Below, in pieces: positions 1 to 7,693 of a stretch of DNA of 64,000 bases. A program made the position numbers and the translations under genes. A model generated the notes under the pieces. It was not told the DNA's origin. It ran no database searches and saw only the letters and a program-made list of their open reading frames with translations. Position 1 is the first letter of the stretch. Each line of letters begins with the position of its first letter. Where the stretch lies: the NCBI RefSeq assembly GCF_020711255.1, contig NZ_JAJFAW010000004.1:1-64000 (forward strand). Direction: 5' to 3'. This stretch comes from Hymenobacter plasmatis. GTDB lineage: Bacteria > Bacteroidota > Bacteroidia > Cytophagales > Hymenobacteraceae.

Positions 1-85
1 GTACATCTTTGGTCGGATGAGGAAAAGGAAATAACCTGGCTGATTTCTTTTTGTCTACCAACTACTTGTGTTTCTTAACAGGCTC

Positions 86-1555
86 TTAGTCAATCACCAG
101 CTTTTGCGTGGCAATGCCTGCGTCGGTGCGCACCTGCAGGGTGTACACGCCGGCTTTTTCGCCGCTCATGTTCAGGGTCACATTTCTGGAGCCAATGGCC
201 GTGGCACTCAGGCCTTGAGAACGTACCTGACGGCCCAGAGCATCCACCACGGTAAGCTGCGCACTGCCTTTTAGCAAAGTACCCAGCTCAACTTTGAACA
301 CACCCGAATGGCTGGGGTTTGGGTACGCGCTGAGTACGCTTTGCAGGGCCGCATCGCGGGTAGCGGTCACCGTGCTGTTGGCTCTGAAGATACCGCCCAC
401 GCCGTTGGCGTCGGTAGCGGCGCCGGCGTAGCCCGTGGCACTGCCTGCCGGAGCACCCGCGGGGCCCGCAATCAGGTCAAACGAAAAGAAGCCCTGGCTG
501 TTGTTGAGGTTGGTCCAGTTGATGCCGTCGGTGCTATAAGAAGAGCCGAAATCGGCGGCCACTGGCGTGGGGGTGGTCACGGGGAATCGGGCCCCCACGC
601 TGTAGTAGCGCCCATCCACGGCATCAATGTCAAAATGAAAAAAGCTGCCGGTGGCGGTGTTCACTGGCGTAATGGGCGACCAGGTGGCCCCACCATCAGA
701 AGTGCGAATGACATTGACTTCTGAGAAAGCGTTGTTGGCAACCTTATTATTGTAAGCGATGCCGTTCAAATCGTCCTTAAAAGCCAAGCGGGTGATGCCG
801 CCCAGCAAGGTGGTGACGGCGCTGGCCGTCCAGGTGAGCCCCCGGTCAGTGGATTTCAATACCCGCACGGGGGCATTGTCGTTGGAGGACCCTAAGCCAG
901 CCCAGATGGTATTGCCACGGGCAAAAAAGGAGCGGGTGAGGCCGAATTCGTTGGTCAACGGCGCCGGGATGCTGGTTTGGGGCACCCGCGTCCAAGTCAC
1001 CCCGCCGTCGGTGGTGCGCAGTATTTCAAAATAGCCATTGGTGGGGTCGCCCAGCGAAATGCCCACGCTCGCATCGAACATGTGCACGAAGTTGCAAAAG
1101 CCGCCCTGCGTGCCCACAAACTGCGAAGCGGTAGTGACTTTGGTCCAGCTGATGCCGCCGTTGGTGGTGCGCAGTATCTCGCCCCCCGCCGCGCCTTGCG
1201 CAATTGGGAAAGTAGCGGCTACGGCCGTGGTAGCCGAAACGCCCACGCTGGAGATATTGCCCGTTTGGTAATTCTGCGAACCGTTGGCGGCGCTCACGGT
1301 GCCAAAATTGAACTGGTCGCCCGCCGCATTATTGGTGACAAAGAATGCTGTGGGCTTGCCAATGCTGGAGTTTTCCTCCGCCACCATCCAGGCAATGGTG
1401 GGCGACGTCGTTTTCACATCATCTATAAAGTAGCCCGGCGCGAAAGCCCCGCTTCCGACTTTATTAACCTCCACCCACGGCCCCAGGTTGGGGGTTTGGG
1501 CGTGCAGGCCAGCGGCAAAGCCCAGCCAGCCCAATAAGAGTAATGTTTTTTTCAT
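86..1555 (-). CDS. T9SS type A sorting-domain protein with BNR/YCF48-like repeats
   Basis: Probable secreted or surface protein of 489 residues. The chosen start (ATG at 1555) begins MKKTLLLLGWLGFAAGLHAQ, a clear Sec signal peptide; an upstream in-frame ATG at 1612 would put 19 residues in front of it. The body contains several Asp-box-like BNR repeats (RTTNGGISW, RTTDGGVTW, STDRGLTW, TSDGGATW), typical of sialidase/YCF48-like beta-propellers. The last ~80 residues (from about LSAYPNPSHSGVFKVEL to GVYTLQVRTDAG) form a type A T9SS C-terminal domain, which in this phylum directs outer-membrane translocation and cell-surface attachment. No catalytic signature is visible, so the ligand or role is unknown. 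It stands alone on the minus strand, downstream of the tRNA cluster. Confidence 0.88.
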   Translation of the reverse strand: MKKTLLLLGWLGFAAGLHAQTPNLGPWVEVNKVGSGAFAPGYFIDDVKTTSPTIAWMVAEENSSIGKPTAFFVTNNAAGDQFNFGTVSAANGSQNYQTGNISSVGVSATTAVAATFPIAQGAAGGEILRTTNGGISWTKVTTASQFVGTQGGFCNFVHMFDASVGISLGDPTNGYFEILRTTDGGVTWTRVPQTSIPAPLTNEFGLTRSFFARGNTIWAGLGSSNDNAPVRVLKSTDRGLTWTASAVTTLLGGITRLAFKDDLNGIAYNNKVANNAFSEVNVIRTSDGGATWSPITPVNTATGSFFHFDIDAVDGRYYSVGARFPVTTPTPVAADFGSSYSTDGINWTNLNNSQGFFSFDLIAGPAGAPAGSATGYAGAATDANGVGGIFRANSTVTATRDAALQSVLSAYPNPSHSGVFKVELGTLLKGSAQLTVVDALGRQVRSQGLSATAIGSRNVTLNMSGEKAGVYTLQVRTDAGIATQKLVID

Positions 1556-1808
1556 GACGAGAAAATGGTAATTACGGGTGGATGACAAAAGCGGGTGATG
1601 GCAATGGGGCAACGTGCAAGCAGGCAGCCACCGAACTCAGGCAGGCCCGTTTTTGCGCTCAAGATAAGCAACATGGTTAATGTCTGACAACTACGAAGAC
1701 TTAAGCACTTGGGAAGTTAGATACTGTATGCGCCTTCTTGAAGTTGAGCTATTCCATTACGGTTGGGCTAATGCACATTGGGAAATCGAGGCCTAAGCCC
1801 AATGAGGC
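1556..1808. other. Intergenic region between the BNR gene and the tRNA cluster
   Basis: This stretch carries the upstream region of the minus-strand BNR gene. I see no convincing gene or clear TAnnTTTG element in it. The small open frame crossing into the tRNAs around 1738-1941 overlaps the tRNA-Arg gene and is not credible. Confidence 0.5.
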
Positions 1809-1848
1809 TAAAACAAAAAAAGACCCTTCCCGGACGGGGAAGGGTCTT
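1809..1848 (-). terminator. Rho-independent terminator of the tRNA cluster
   Basis: A 12-bp perfect stem (AAGACCCTTCCC paired with GGGAAGGGTCTT, 1820-1848) with a 5-nt loop is followed, read on the minus strand, by a T-rich tract. It lies 8 nt beyond the 3' end of tRNA-Arg and so ends the minus-strand tRNA transcript. Confidence 0.85.
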
Positions 1849-1855
1849 AAAAGAA

Positions 1856-1929
1856 TGGCCCCGTTTGGATTCGAACCAAAGACCGACTACTTAGAAGGTA
1901 GTTGCTCTATCCAGCTGAGCTACGGGGTC
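1856..1929 (-). tRNA. tRNA-Arg (anticodon TCT)
   Basis: A 74-nt cloverleaf reads on the minus strand from GACCCCG. The anticodon arm ACTAC-CTTCTAA-GTAGT places TCT at the anticodon, and the T arm contains GGTTCGAATCC. The acceptor stem has one apparent mismatch (A2-C71). CCA is not encoded. Last gene of the three-tRNA cluster. Confidence 0.93.
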
Positions 1930-1948
1930 GAAACGGGGTAAACAAATG

Positions 1949-2022
1949 TCGGGGTGGCAGGATTCGAACCTACGACCTCCTGCTCCCAAAGCAGGCGCGA
2001 TACCGGGCTACGCTACACCCCG
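1949..2022 (-). tRNA. tRNA-Pro (anticodon TGG)
   Basis: A 74-nt cloverleaf on the minus strand with a perfect CGGGGTG/CACCCCG acceptor stem and anticodon arm CCTGC-TTTGGGA-GCAGG (anticodon TGG). The T arm has GGTTCGAATCC. It lies 19 nt upstream of tRNA-Arg in the same transcript direction. CCA is not encoded. Confidence 0.94.
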
Positions 2023-2100
2023 AAAAAAATAATGTTGAGTTTAGAAAGCTACCTACTGGGTGGAGCCCCAACGGGAAGCTTTCGCAACCCAACATTATAG

Positions 2101-2188
2101 TGGAGAGGGGGGGATTCGAACCCCCGGTAACCTTTAGAGCTACGGCAGTTTAGCAAACTACTGGTTTCAGCCACTCACCCACCTCTCC
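2101..2188 (-). tRNA. tRNA-Ser (anticodon GCT)
   Basis: An 88-nt tRNA with the long variable arm typical of tRNA-Ser. The acceptor stem is GGAGAGG/CCTCTCC and the anticodon arm GTAGT-TTGCTAA-ACTGC gives GCT. First gene of the minus-strand cluster, 25-30 nt downstream of a probable promoter at 2220-2227. Confidence 0.92.
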
Positions 2189-2219
2189 AGGCTGGTTTCG
2201 CTTCCGTCCGAAGCGGGTG

Positions 2220-2227
2220 CAAATATA
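2220..2227 (-). promoter_or_regulatory. Minus-7 element for the tRNA cluster
   Basis: On the minus strand this reads TATATTTG, a full match to the Bacteroidota TAnnTTTG minus-7 consensus. It is placed so that transcription would begin about 25 nt before tRNA-Ser. No well-spaced minus-33 TTG was found. Confidence 0.55.
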
Positions 2228-2266
2228 CGGGCGGAACTCAAAACGCCACACTTTGGGCGAAAAATT

Positions 2267-2274
2267 TATCTTTG
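2267..2274 (+). promoter_or_regulatory. Minus-7 element for the VWA gene
   Basis: TATCTTTG matches TAnnTTTG 40 nt upstream of the VWA gene start. It is divergent from the tRNA promoter 40 bp away. The minus-33 box is not clear. Confidence 0.5.
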
Positions 2275-2314
2275 AGGCACGCAAAGCTGGACATGCGCCG
2301 GGCCGGAGGCTTCT

Positions 2315-3319
2315 TTGCGGTTTGCTATTTCACCTGTATTTCAATTGCTAACCTGGGCATATCCTGATTTTGTAGCGGTGGGGCTGGCCGTAATGTTGGC
2401 GCTGCTGCTGTTGCTGGGGCACTGGCAGCGCACGGGCCGGCTGGCCAACGCGCTGAACACCCGCCCGCGGCGCCGCGGCTGGAAGCTGGCGCTCCGGGTG
2501 CTGGCCGGCGCCGCGCTCCTGGGCGCGGCGCTGGGCCCCGCCATCGGGGTGAGCCAACGTCCGGTGCGCACCGCCGGTAAAGACGTGTGGCTGCTGGTAG
2601 ATGTGTCGCGCTCGATGGATGCGCCCGACGTGGCCCCGACCCGACTGCTGCGCGCCCAAGCCGAATTGCAGCAGCTGGTAGCTCAATTTCCGGCCGACCG
2701 GCTGGCGCTGGTGGTGTTCGGGACTGAGGCAGTGGTGCAATGCCCGCTGACCTACGACCAGGAAGCGGTGCAGGTGTTCATCAGCACGCTGCGCACCAGC
2801 TTGCTGCCAGTGGGCCCCACTACCCTGCGGGCCCCGCTTGAGCTGGTGCTGAGCCGGCTGGTGCCGGGCCGTAGTGCGGCAGCCACGCCCCGGGCCACGA
2901 CCTTGGTGGTAGTCAGCGATGGCGAGGATTTTGGCGAAAACCTGGAACCGGTGCTCCGGACTCTGGCCCGCACGGGGGCCCGGATTTACACGGTCGGGGT
3001 GGGAACGGCTGAGGGCGCTACTATTCCCAAACCCGGCGGGGGCTTTGTGAAAGATGGCCGGGGGCAGTTGGTGCAAACCCGCCTGCAGGAAGCCCCGCTG
3101 CTGCAGCTTTCGGCCCAAACCGGCGGGCAGTATGTGGAGCTAAACAACAAGCAAAACGGGTTTGGGACGCTGCTGCGGTCGTTGCGCACCATGCAGGGGG
3201 CAGCCGAGCAGGTGCGAACCGTGGCCGTGGCCGACAACCGCTACCGCTATCCACTAGCTGCCGCATTGCTGCTGTTGGCATTGGATATCGTGCTTACCAT
3301 TACCATTATTCGCCCATGA
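2315..3319 (+). CDS. VWA-domain membrane protein (BatA/BatB-like)
   Basis: 334 residues. Two hydrophobic N-terminal segments (about 18-35 and 60-75) are followed by a von Willebrand factor A domain with an intact MIDAS motif DVSRS (residues 96-100), a conserved GPTT around 167-170 and SDGED (201-205). A final membrane segment covers about 312-334. This order is that of the Bacteroidota aerotolerance (Bat) proteins, which act in the envelope; their biochemical role is not settled. The start is a TTG at 2315 with GGAGG 5 nt upstream; no ATG lies before the first membrane segment. The stop overlaps the next ATG by 4 nt, so the two genes are translationally coupled. The usual BatA, BatD and MoxR partners are not next to it. 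Confidence 0.85.
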   Translation: MRFAISPVFQLLTWAYPDFVAVGLAVMLALLLLLGHWQRTGRLANALNTRPRRRGWKLALRVLAGAALLGAALGPAIGVSQRPVRTAGKDVWLLVDVSRSMDAPDVAPTRLLRAQAELQQLVAQFPADRLALVVFGTEAVVQCPLTYDQEAVQVFISTLRTSLLPVGPTTLRAPLELVLSRLVPGRSAAATPRATTLVVVSDGEDFGENLEPVLRTLARTGARIYTVGVGTAEGATIPKPGGGFVKDGRGQLVQTRLQEAPLLQLSAQTGGQYVELNNKQNGFGTLLRSLRTMQGAAEQVRTVAVADNRYRYPLAAALLLLALDIVLTITIIRP

Positions 3320-4323
3320 AATACCTAGTGCTGCTGGTATTGGCATTCGGTGGCCCCACCTGGCGGCTGCTTACGTGGGTGCACGACCGCAATACGGCCG
3401 TAACCGTCGGTACGGCCGCTTATCGGCGAGGCGATGCGGCTACGGCCGCAAAAGCATTTGAAGCGGCTTTGGCCGCGAAAGCCCGGCGCACGCCCGACCC
3501 TCGGCTGGTGCTCAATCTGGCCCATGCGCAGGCCCGGGCTGGGCAGCTGGGGCTGGCTCAAGCCAGCTACGAGCGGTTGCTGACCGGCAGCCCAGCTCAA
3601 TTGAGCAGCGTGGCGCGCCAACAACTGGCGGTGCAAGCGGCTCAAAAAGGTGAAATAGCGCAGGCCTTGGGCCTGTTGCGGCAGGCGTTGCTGCTCGACC
3701 CCGATAATGCCGGAGCCCGCTTCGATTACGAAGTGCTCAGCGATTATTTAGCCCAACGGCCAGAGGGCCCGAAGATTCCGCCGCCTCAGCCCAAATCGCA
3801 GCCCGGTGCCCGCAAGCCCGCCCCGGAAAAGAACGGCGCCGAAAAAAACAAGCCCGCCGAAAAAGCTGGCACTGACCACCAAGGCGAAATTAACGACCAA
3901 AAGCCAGCGTCCACCCAGCCTAACTCACCTCCTGAGCAGCGCCCCGATGCGGCCGGCCAGCCCAACAGCAAGCAGCCCAATGCCGCGCCCGGCAAAGCCG
4001 CCGCGGGGGGCCGCACGCCCGGCGCGGGCACCCCGCAGCCCGTGGCCAGCGGCGAGACGCCCGGCACCCAGCGCGGGCTCGACCGCGGCAGCAATGCCCC
4101 CGCTTCTGCTCCCAACGGCCGCAGCGACCGCCCGGGCACCGATGCGGCTACGCCGGCCGACGTGCGGCTGCAAACCCAACGCGAGCGCCTGCAGGCCATG
4201 AATCTGAGCCCGGCGCAGGCTCGCCAGCTGCTGGAAACCCTGCGCGCGCAGGAGCAGCAGTACCTGCAGCAGCAAACCCGGCCCGCCCAGCAGAAGCCCG
4301 ACCCCAACAAGCCGACCTGGTGA
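3316..4323 (+). CDS. TPR protein, BatC-like
   Basis: 335 residues. A hydrophobic N-terminus (MKYLVLLVLAFGGPTW) suggests a signal or anchor. Tetratricopeptide-like helices follow at about 30-145 (for example AAYRRGDAATAAKAFEAAL and ALGLLRQALLLDPDNAGA). A long Pro/Lys/Asn/Gly-rich low-complexity region covers about 150-275, and a helical tail RERLQAMNLSPAQARQLLETL resembles the BatC C-terminus. It overlaps the VWA gene by 4 nt. In known Bat operons the TPR protein accompanies the VWA proteins at the periplasmic face of the membrane. Its low-complexity core makes homology there hard to trace. Confidence 0.8.
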   Translation: MKYLVLLVLAFGGPTWRLLTWVHDRNTAVTVGTAAYRRGDAATAAKAFEAALAAKARRTPDPRLVLNLAHAQARAGQLGLAQASYERLLTGSPAQLSSVARQQLAVQAAQKGEIAQALGLLRQALLLDPDNAGARFDYEVLSDYLAQRPEGPKIPPPQPKSQPGARKPAPEKNGAEKNKPAEKAGTDHQGEINDQKPASTQPNSPPEQRPDAAGQPNSKQPNAAPGKAAAGGRTPGAGTPQPVASGETPGTQRGLDRGSNAPASAPNGRSDRPGTDAATPADVRLQTQRERLQAMNLSPAQARQLLETLRAQEQQYLQQQTRPAQQKPDPNKPTW

Positions 4324-4412
4324 TTTCGTTTTCAGCCTATGGCCGTTGGGCCGCCAACTAAATTTCCCGAACGACCGTTAGGCTGGCTACCGTTTTGGGG
4401 GTTGTAAATCCG

Positions 4413-4420
4413 TACTTTTG
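4413..4420 (+). promoter_or_regulatory. Probable promoter of the thiolase gene
   Basis: TACTTTTG matches the TAnnTTTG minus-7 box. A TTTG at 4394-4397 lies closer than the usual minus-33 spacing. Transcription would start near 4427, giving a leader of about 40 nt. Confidence 0.5.
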
Positions 4421-4464
4421 CGGCCTAATTGAACCTCCCACCCAACCCTTTTACCGTACCTCGT

Positions 4465-5649
4465 ATGCAAACCAGAGAAGTTGTCATCATATCTGCCGTC
4501 CGCACGCCCATTGGCTCATTTGGCGGAGCGCTGTCGTCGTTGTCGGCCACGGAGCTGGGCGCCATTGCCTTGAAAGGGGCGTTGGAGAAAGCCGGCGTGG
4601 CCCCGTCGGAAGTTGAGCAGGTTATCATGGGCAACGTTATTTCGGCCAACCTCGGCCAGGCTCCCGCCCGCCAGGCCGCAAAGAAAGCCGGCCTGCCCGA
4701 CACCGTGGAGTGCACCACCGTGAACAAAGTATGCGCTTCGGGCTCCAAGGCCATCATGTTCGCTTCCCAGGCCATTATGCTGGGGCAGGCCGATGTGATT
4801 CTGGCCGGCGGCATGGAGAGCATGAGCAACGTGCCATACTACCTCGACAAGGCCCGTTTTGGCGCCAAGTACGGCAACGGCCAGATGATTGACGGCCTGG
4901 TGCGCGACGGCCTCTGGGACCCCTACCACGACTACGCCATGGGCAACGCGGCCGAGAACACGGCCAAGGAAATGGGCATTACCCGCGAGCAGCAGGATGC
5001 CTTTGCCATCGAGAGCTACACCCGCAGCGCCTCGGCCGCCAAAGCCGGCAAGAAGAAAGACGAAATTGTGCCCGTCACCATCGAGAGCCGCGGCAAAACC
5101 ACGGTGATGGAGGACGACGAAGAGTACCTGAAAGTGGACTTCTCGAAAGTGCCCGGCCTGAAGCCGGCCTTCATCAAAGAAGGCGGCACCGTGACGGCCG
5201 CTAACGCTTCCACGCTGAACGATGGCGCGGCCGCTGTGCTCCTCATGAGCCGCGAAAAGGCCGACGCCCTGGGCCTCACGCCCATCGGCCGCATCCTGGG
5301 CTTTGCCGATGCCGAGCAGGCCCCCGAATGGTTCACCACCTCGCCGGCCCTGGCCATTCCGAAAGCGCTGAAAAACGCCGGCAAGACGGCAGCCGACGTG
5401 GACTTCTACGAAATCAACGAAGCTTTCTCAGTAGTAAGCTTGGCTAACAACAAGCTGCTGAATCTGGAAGGCACGAAAGTGAACGTGTACGGCGGTGCCG
5501 TGAGCCTGGGACACCCACTGGGGGCTTCCGGCGCGCGCATCGTGACCACGCTAATGAACGTGCTCAAGAACGAGGGCGGCAAAATCGGCGTCACCGGCAT
5601 TTGCAACGGTGGCGGCGGCGCCAGCGCCATTGTAGTCGAGCGACTGTAA
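4465..5649 (+). CDS. Acetyl-CoA C-acyltransferase (thiolase)
   Basis: 394 residues, the usual thiolase length. It catalyses thiolytic cleavage or Claisen condensation of acyl-CoA (fatty acid, acetoacetyl-CoA or amino-acid catabolism). The nucleophilic Cys is C90 in NKVCASGSK. The C-terminal motifs GHPLGASGAR (catalytic His) and CNGGGGASA (second catalytic Cys) are intact, as is NEAFS. The start at 4465 (MQTREVVIISAVRTPIG) matches family N-termini; an in-frame ATG at 4429 would add 12 atypical residues. It is a single-gene unit between its own promoter and a strong terminator. Substrate chain length cannot be read from sequence, but the small, acetoacetyl-CoA type is likely. Confidence 0.93.
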   Translation: MQTREVVIISAVRTPIGSFGGALSSLSATELGAIALKGALEKAGVAPSEVEQVIMGNVISANLGQAPARQAAKKAGLPDTVECTTVNKVCASGSKAIMFASQAIMLGQADVILAGGMESMSNVPYYLDKARFGAKYGNGQMIDGLVRDGLWDPYHDYAMGNAAENTAKEMGITREQQDAFAIESYTRSASAAKAGKKKDEIVPVTIESRGKTTVMEDDEEYLKVDFSKVPGLKPAFIKEGGTVTAANASTLNDGAAAVLLMSREKADALGLTPIGRILGFADAEQAPEWFTTSPALAIPKALKNAGKTAADVDFYEINEAFSVVSLANNKLLNLEGTKVNVYGGAVSLGHPLGASGARIVTTLMNVLKNEGGKIGVTGICNGGGGASAIVVERL

Positions 5650-5673
5650 GCGGCCCTAGCCACACCAAGTAAG

Positions 5674-5704
5674 GCCCCATCGAGCGTTCGATGGGGCTTT
5701 TTTT
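5674..5704 (+). terminator. Rho-independent terminator after thiolase
   Basis: A 10-bp perfect stem GCCCCATCGA/TCGATGGGGC with a 4-nt loop, followed by seven T residues, 24 nt after the thiolase stop. Confidence 0.9.
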
Positions 5705-5767
5705 GGCCCGAATTTTAGTAAGCTCCTCTCACTGCACGCAAAACCCTTTTTCTGCGTTCTTTCGCCT

Positions 5768-7210
5768 ATGAAATACCTATTGCCTTTTGTTCTACTGATG
5801 CTGACCTTGCCCACGCACGGCCAGAAGCTGCGGCGGCTCGTGACGTATTACGACTCGACCAACGTGCACAAGCGCGAGGTGTACACGGCCCGCGTGGCCG
5901 CCGACACCGTGCCCCAGGGCACTTACCGGCGCTATTACCGCAACGGCAAACTGGAGCAGCAAACCAGCTTTACCAACGGCAAGCGCGACTCGGCTTACGT
6001 CGAATTTCACCCCACCGGCAACCGCCGCCTAGAAACCACCTACCACGACGGCATCCGGCAGGGCCTGTTCAAAACCTACTACGACAACGGCAAGGTGGCC
6101 CAGGAAGGCCTGTTCGAGAACGACGAGCCCAACGGCGAGCTCACCTTCTACCACCCCGATGGGTCGGTGAAGCTGCGCACCACCCTCACCAAAGGCCAGC
6201 CCAACGGCGCCCTCAAAGCGCTGTACCCCGACGGCAAGACCCAGGCCGAAATCACCTATGTGGACGGCCAGCCCAACGGCGCGGTGAAGTTCTTTTACCC
6301 CAACGGCGCGGTGCAGAGCGAGGGCACCTTCACCCGCGGGCTCTTGTCGGGGCCGTACAAAACGTACTATCCCAATGGCCAGATTGAGAACGAAGTACTG
6401 GCCGATAAAAACGGCCGCGGCCGCTACCGGAGCTACTACATGAGCGGCAAGCTCCAAACCGAAAGCACCTACGCCCCCGCCCCGCTGGTGCAGCGGCCGG
6501 TGAAAAACCGGCTGGGCGACGACCTCACCAAGCGCTTGGCCCCTATCACCGGCACCAACAACCTAGAAGGGCCCTCGACGAGCTACTACGAAAGCGGCCA
6601 GGTGAAAACCAAGCTGACCTACCACAACGGTGTGCCCACCGGCCACGCCCTAGAGTACTTCGAAAACGGCAACCTGCGCGAAGACATCGACTACAGCAAC
6701 AACGGCCACGACCGCAAAATCACCCGCTACCACGACGTGGCTGGAAAGCTGCCACAGGCCGAGGAGCAGTACAAAAACAACCGCCCCGCCGGTACCTGGA
6801 AAGAGTTTTATCCCGATGGCAAGACCCCGCGCAAGGCCGAAACCTACGGCCCCACCGGCCGCCTGCTCGGCGACCGGCTGACCTACTTTGAGAACGGGCA
6901 GGTGCAAAGCCGCCAGCCCTTTGTCAATGGGTTTTCGTCGGGCGTGGCCCAGGAATATTTCCCGTCGGGCAAGCTGCGCAAGGAAACCACCTACGTGCGC
7001 AACGTGCTGCTGGGCCCCTTCAAAGAGCTGCGCGAAGACGGCACGCTTGCCGTGAGCGGGCAGTACCGCAACGGCAAGCAAAGCGGCGTGTGGACCTACT
7101 ACAAGGAAGACGGCACAACGGAAGCCCGCTCTGTGACTTACCGCAACGGCCTGGCCGTGGACCCCGTGAAGCAAGCTGCCAAGCCCCGCGTACCGGCGAA
7201 ACGCAAGTAA
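5768..7210 (+). CDS. Secreted YwqK/MORN-like repeat protein
   Basis: 480 residues. A Sec signal peptide (MKYLLPFVLLMLTLPTHG) is followed by more than a dozen degenerate repeats of about 23 residues with the pattern Y-x-NG-K/Q-x-x-x-E-x-x-Y-x-x-G (examples YYRNGKLEQQTSF, YYDNGKVAQEGLF, YYPNGQIENEVL, YFENGQVQSRQPF). Databases name this family the toxin-antitoxin YwqK antitoxin family, after a Bacillus protein. Here there is no adjacent toxin gene, and the signal peptide points to an envelope protein, so an antitoxin role is unlikely. The C-terminus is basic and short (KPRVPAKRK). The repeats probably form an extended beta-sheet. Function unknown. Confidence 0.85.
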   Translation: MKYLLPFVLLMLTLPTHGQKLRRLVTYYDSTNVHKREVYTARVAADTVPQGTYRRYYRNGKLEQQTSFTNGKRDSAYVEFHPTGNRRLETTYHDGIRQGLFKTYYDNGKVAQEGLFENDEPNGELTFYHPDGSVKLRTTLTKGQPNGALKALYPDGKTQAEITYVDGQPNGAVKFFYPNGAVQSEGTFTRGLLSGPYKTYYPNGQIENEVLADKNGRGRYRSYYMSGKLQTESTYAPAPLVQRPVKNRLGDDLTKRLAPITGTNNLEGPSTSYYESGQVKTKLTYHNGVPTGHALEYFENGNLREDIDYSNNGHDRKITRYHDVAGKLPQAEEQYKNNRPAGTWKEFYPDGKTPRKAETYGPTGRLLGDRLTYFENGQVQSRQPFVNGFSSGVAQEYFPSGKLRKETTYVRNVLLGPFKELREDGTLAVSGQYRNGKQSGVWTYYKEDGTTEARSVTYRNGLAVDPVKQAAKPRVPAKRK

Positions 7211-7267
7211 CTATTGAGCTGAACGGGCCGGCCCCTATTAGCCTCATTTTTTGTAAACATCACACAG

Positions 7268-7296
7268 AGCCCCGGCCATTTGGTCGGGGCTTTTTT
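7268..7296 (+). terminator. Terminator after the YwqK-repeat gene
   Basis: AGCCCCGGCC paired with GGTCGGGGCT (10 bp, one G-T wobble), loop ATTT, followed by a six-T run, 57 nt after the stop codon. Confidence 0.88.
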
Positions 7297-7489
7297 GATT
7301 TTAATAGAAATAAGCGAAGTCTTCAGGCAACTGCGAGCCGGAGCCTTGCATCTATTCCCGCGTACTGGCGAGGCTTTATCAGCCCAACCATAGGGCAAGC
7401 GACTTTTATTTAAAAATTTCTTTTGGCTGAATACCAGCAGCTAAGCTATGACAAACTTGAGCTAGATTAAAAAAATTTGCAACAGTACC

Positions 7490-7519
7490 TTGCTTTGCAA
7501 AGTACCTGCTTTACTTTTG
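7490..7519 (+). promoter_or_regulatory. Probable promoter of the beta-barrel receptor gene
   Basis: TTG at 7490-7492, 19 nt, then TACTTTTG at 7512-7519: spacing and boxes match the Bacteroidota promoter consensus. The minus-33 region lies within an imperfect palindrome that could be an operator. The untranslated leader would be about 165 nt. Confidence 0.55.
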
Positions 7520-7693
7520 TTCTGTCCTTAGCCCAGTAGCTGAGGTTAGCGTGTACCAAAGATGGCCCGCTACCCAGCCACCGCCACCTCACTCACCTGA
7601 TAAGGGCGCCCGAGTCACTCCTCTCTCCAGCGGAACCGCGGCCGCTGCCAGACCCAAGTGGCGCCTCGCCCACCTCACCCTCACCTCTGCATT

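Larger units (their letters stand above)
7211..7693. other. Intergenic regulatory region before the TonB-type receptor
   Basis: A terminator lies at 7268-7296. The AT-richer stretch 7400-7520 carries TACTTTTG at 7512-7519 and an imperfect palindrome around 7484-7507 (GTAC-x-TTGC facing GCAA-x-GTAC). No gene is evident. Confidence 0.6.

Noticed and set aside
5768..7210. Reading the YwqK-repeat gene as part of a toxin-antitoxin pair
   Set aside because: No toxin-like neighbour, and a signal peptide is present.
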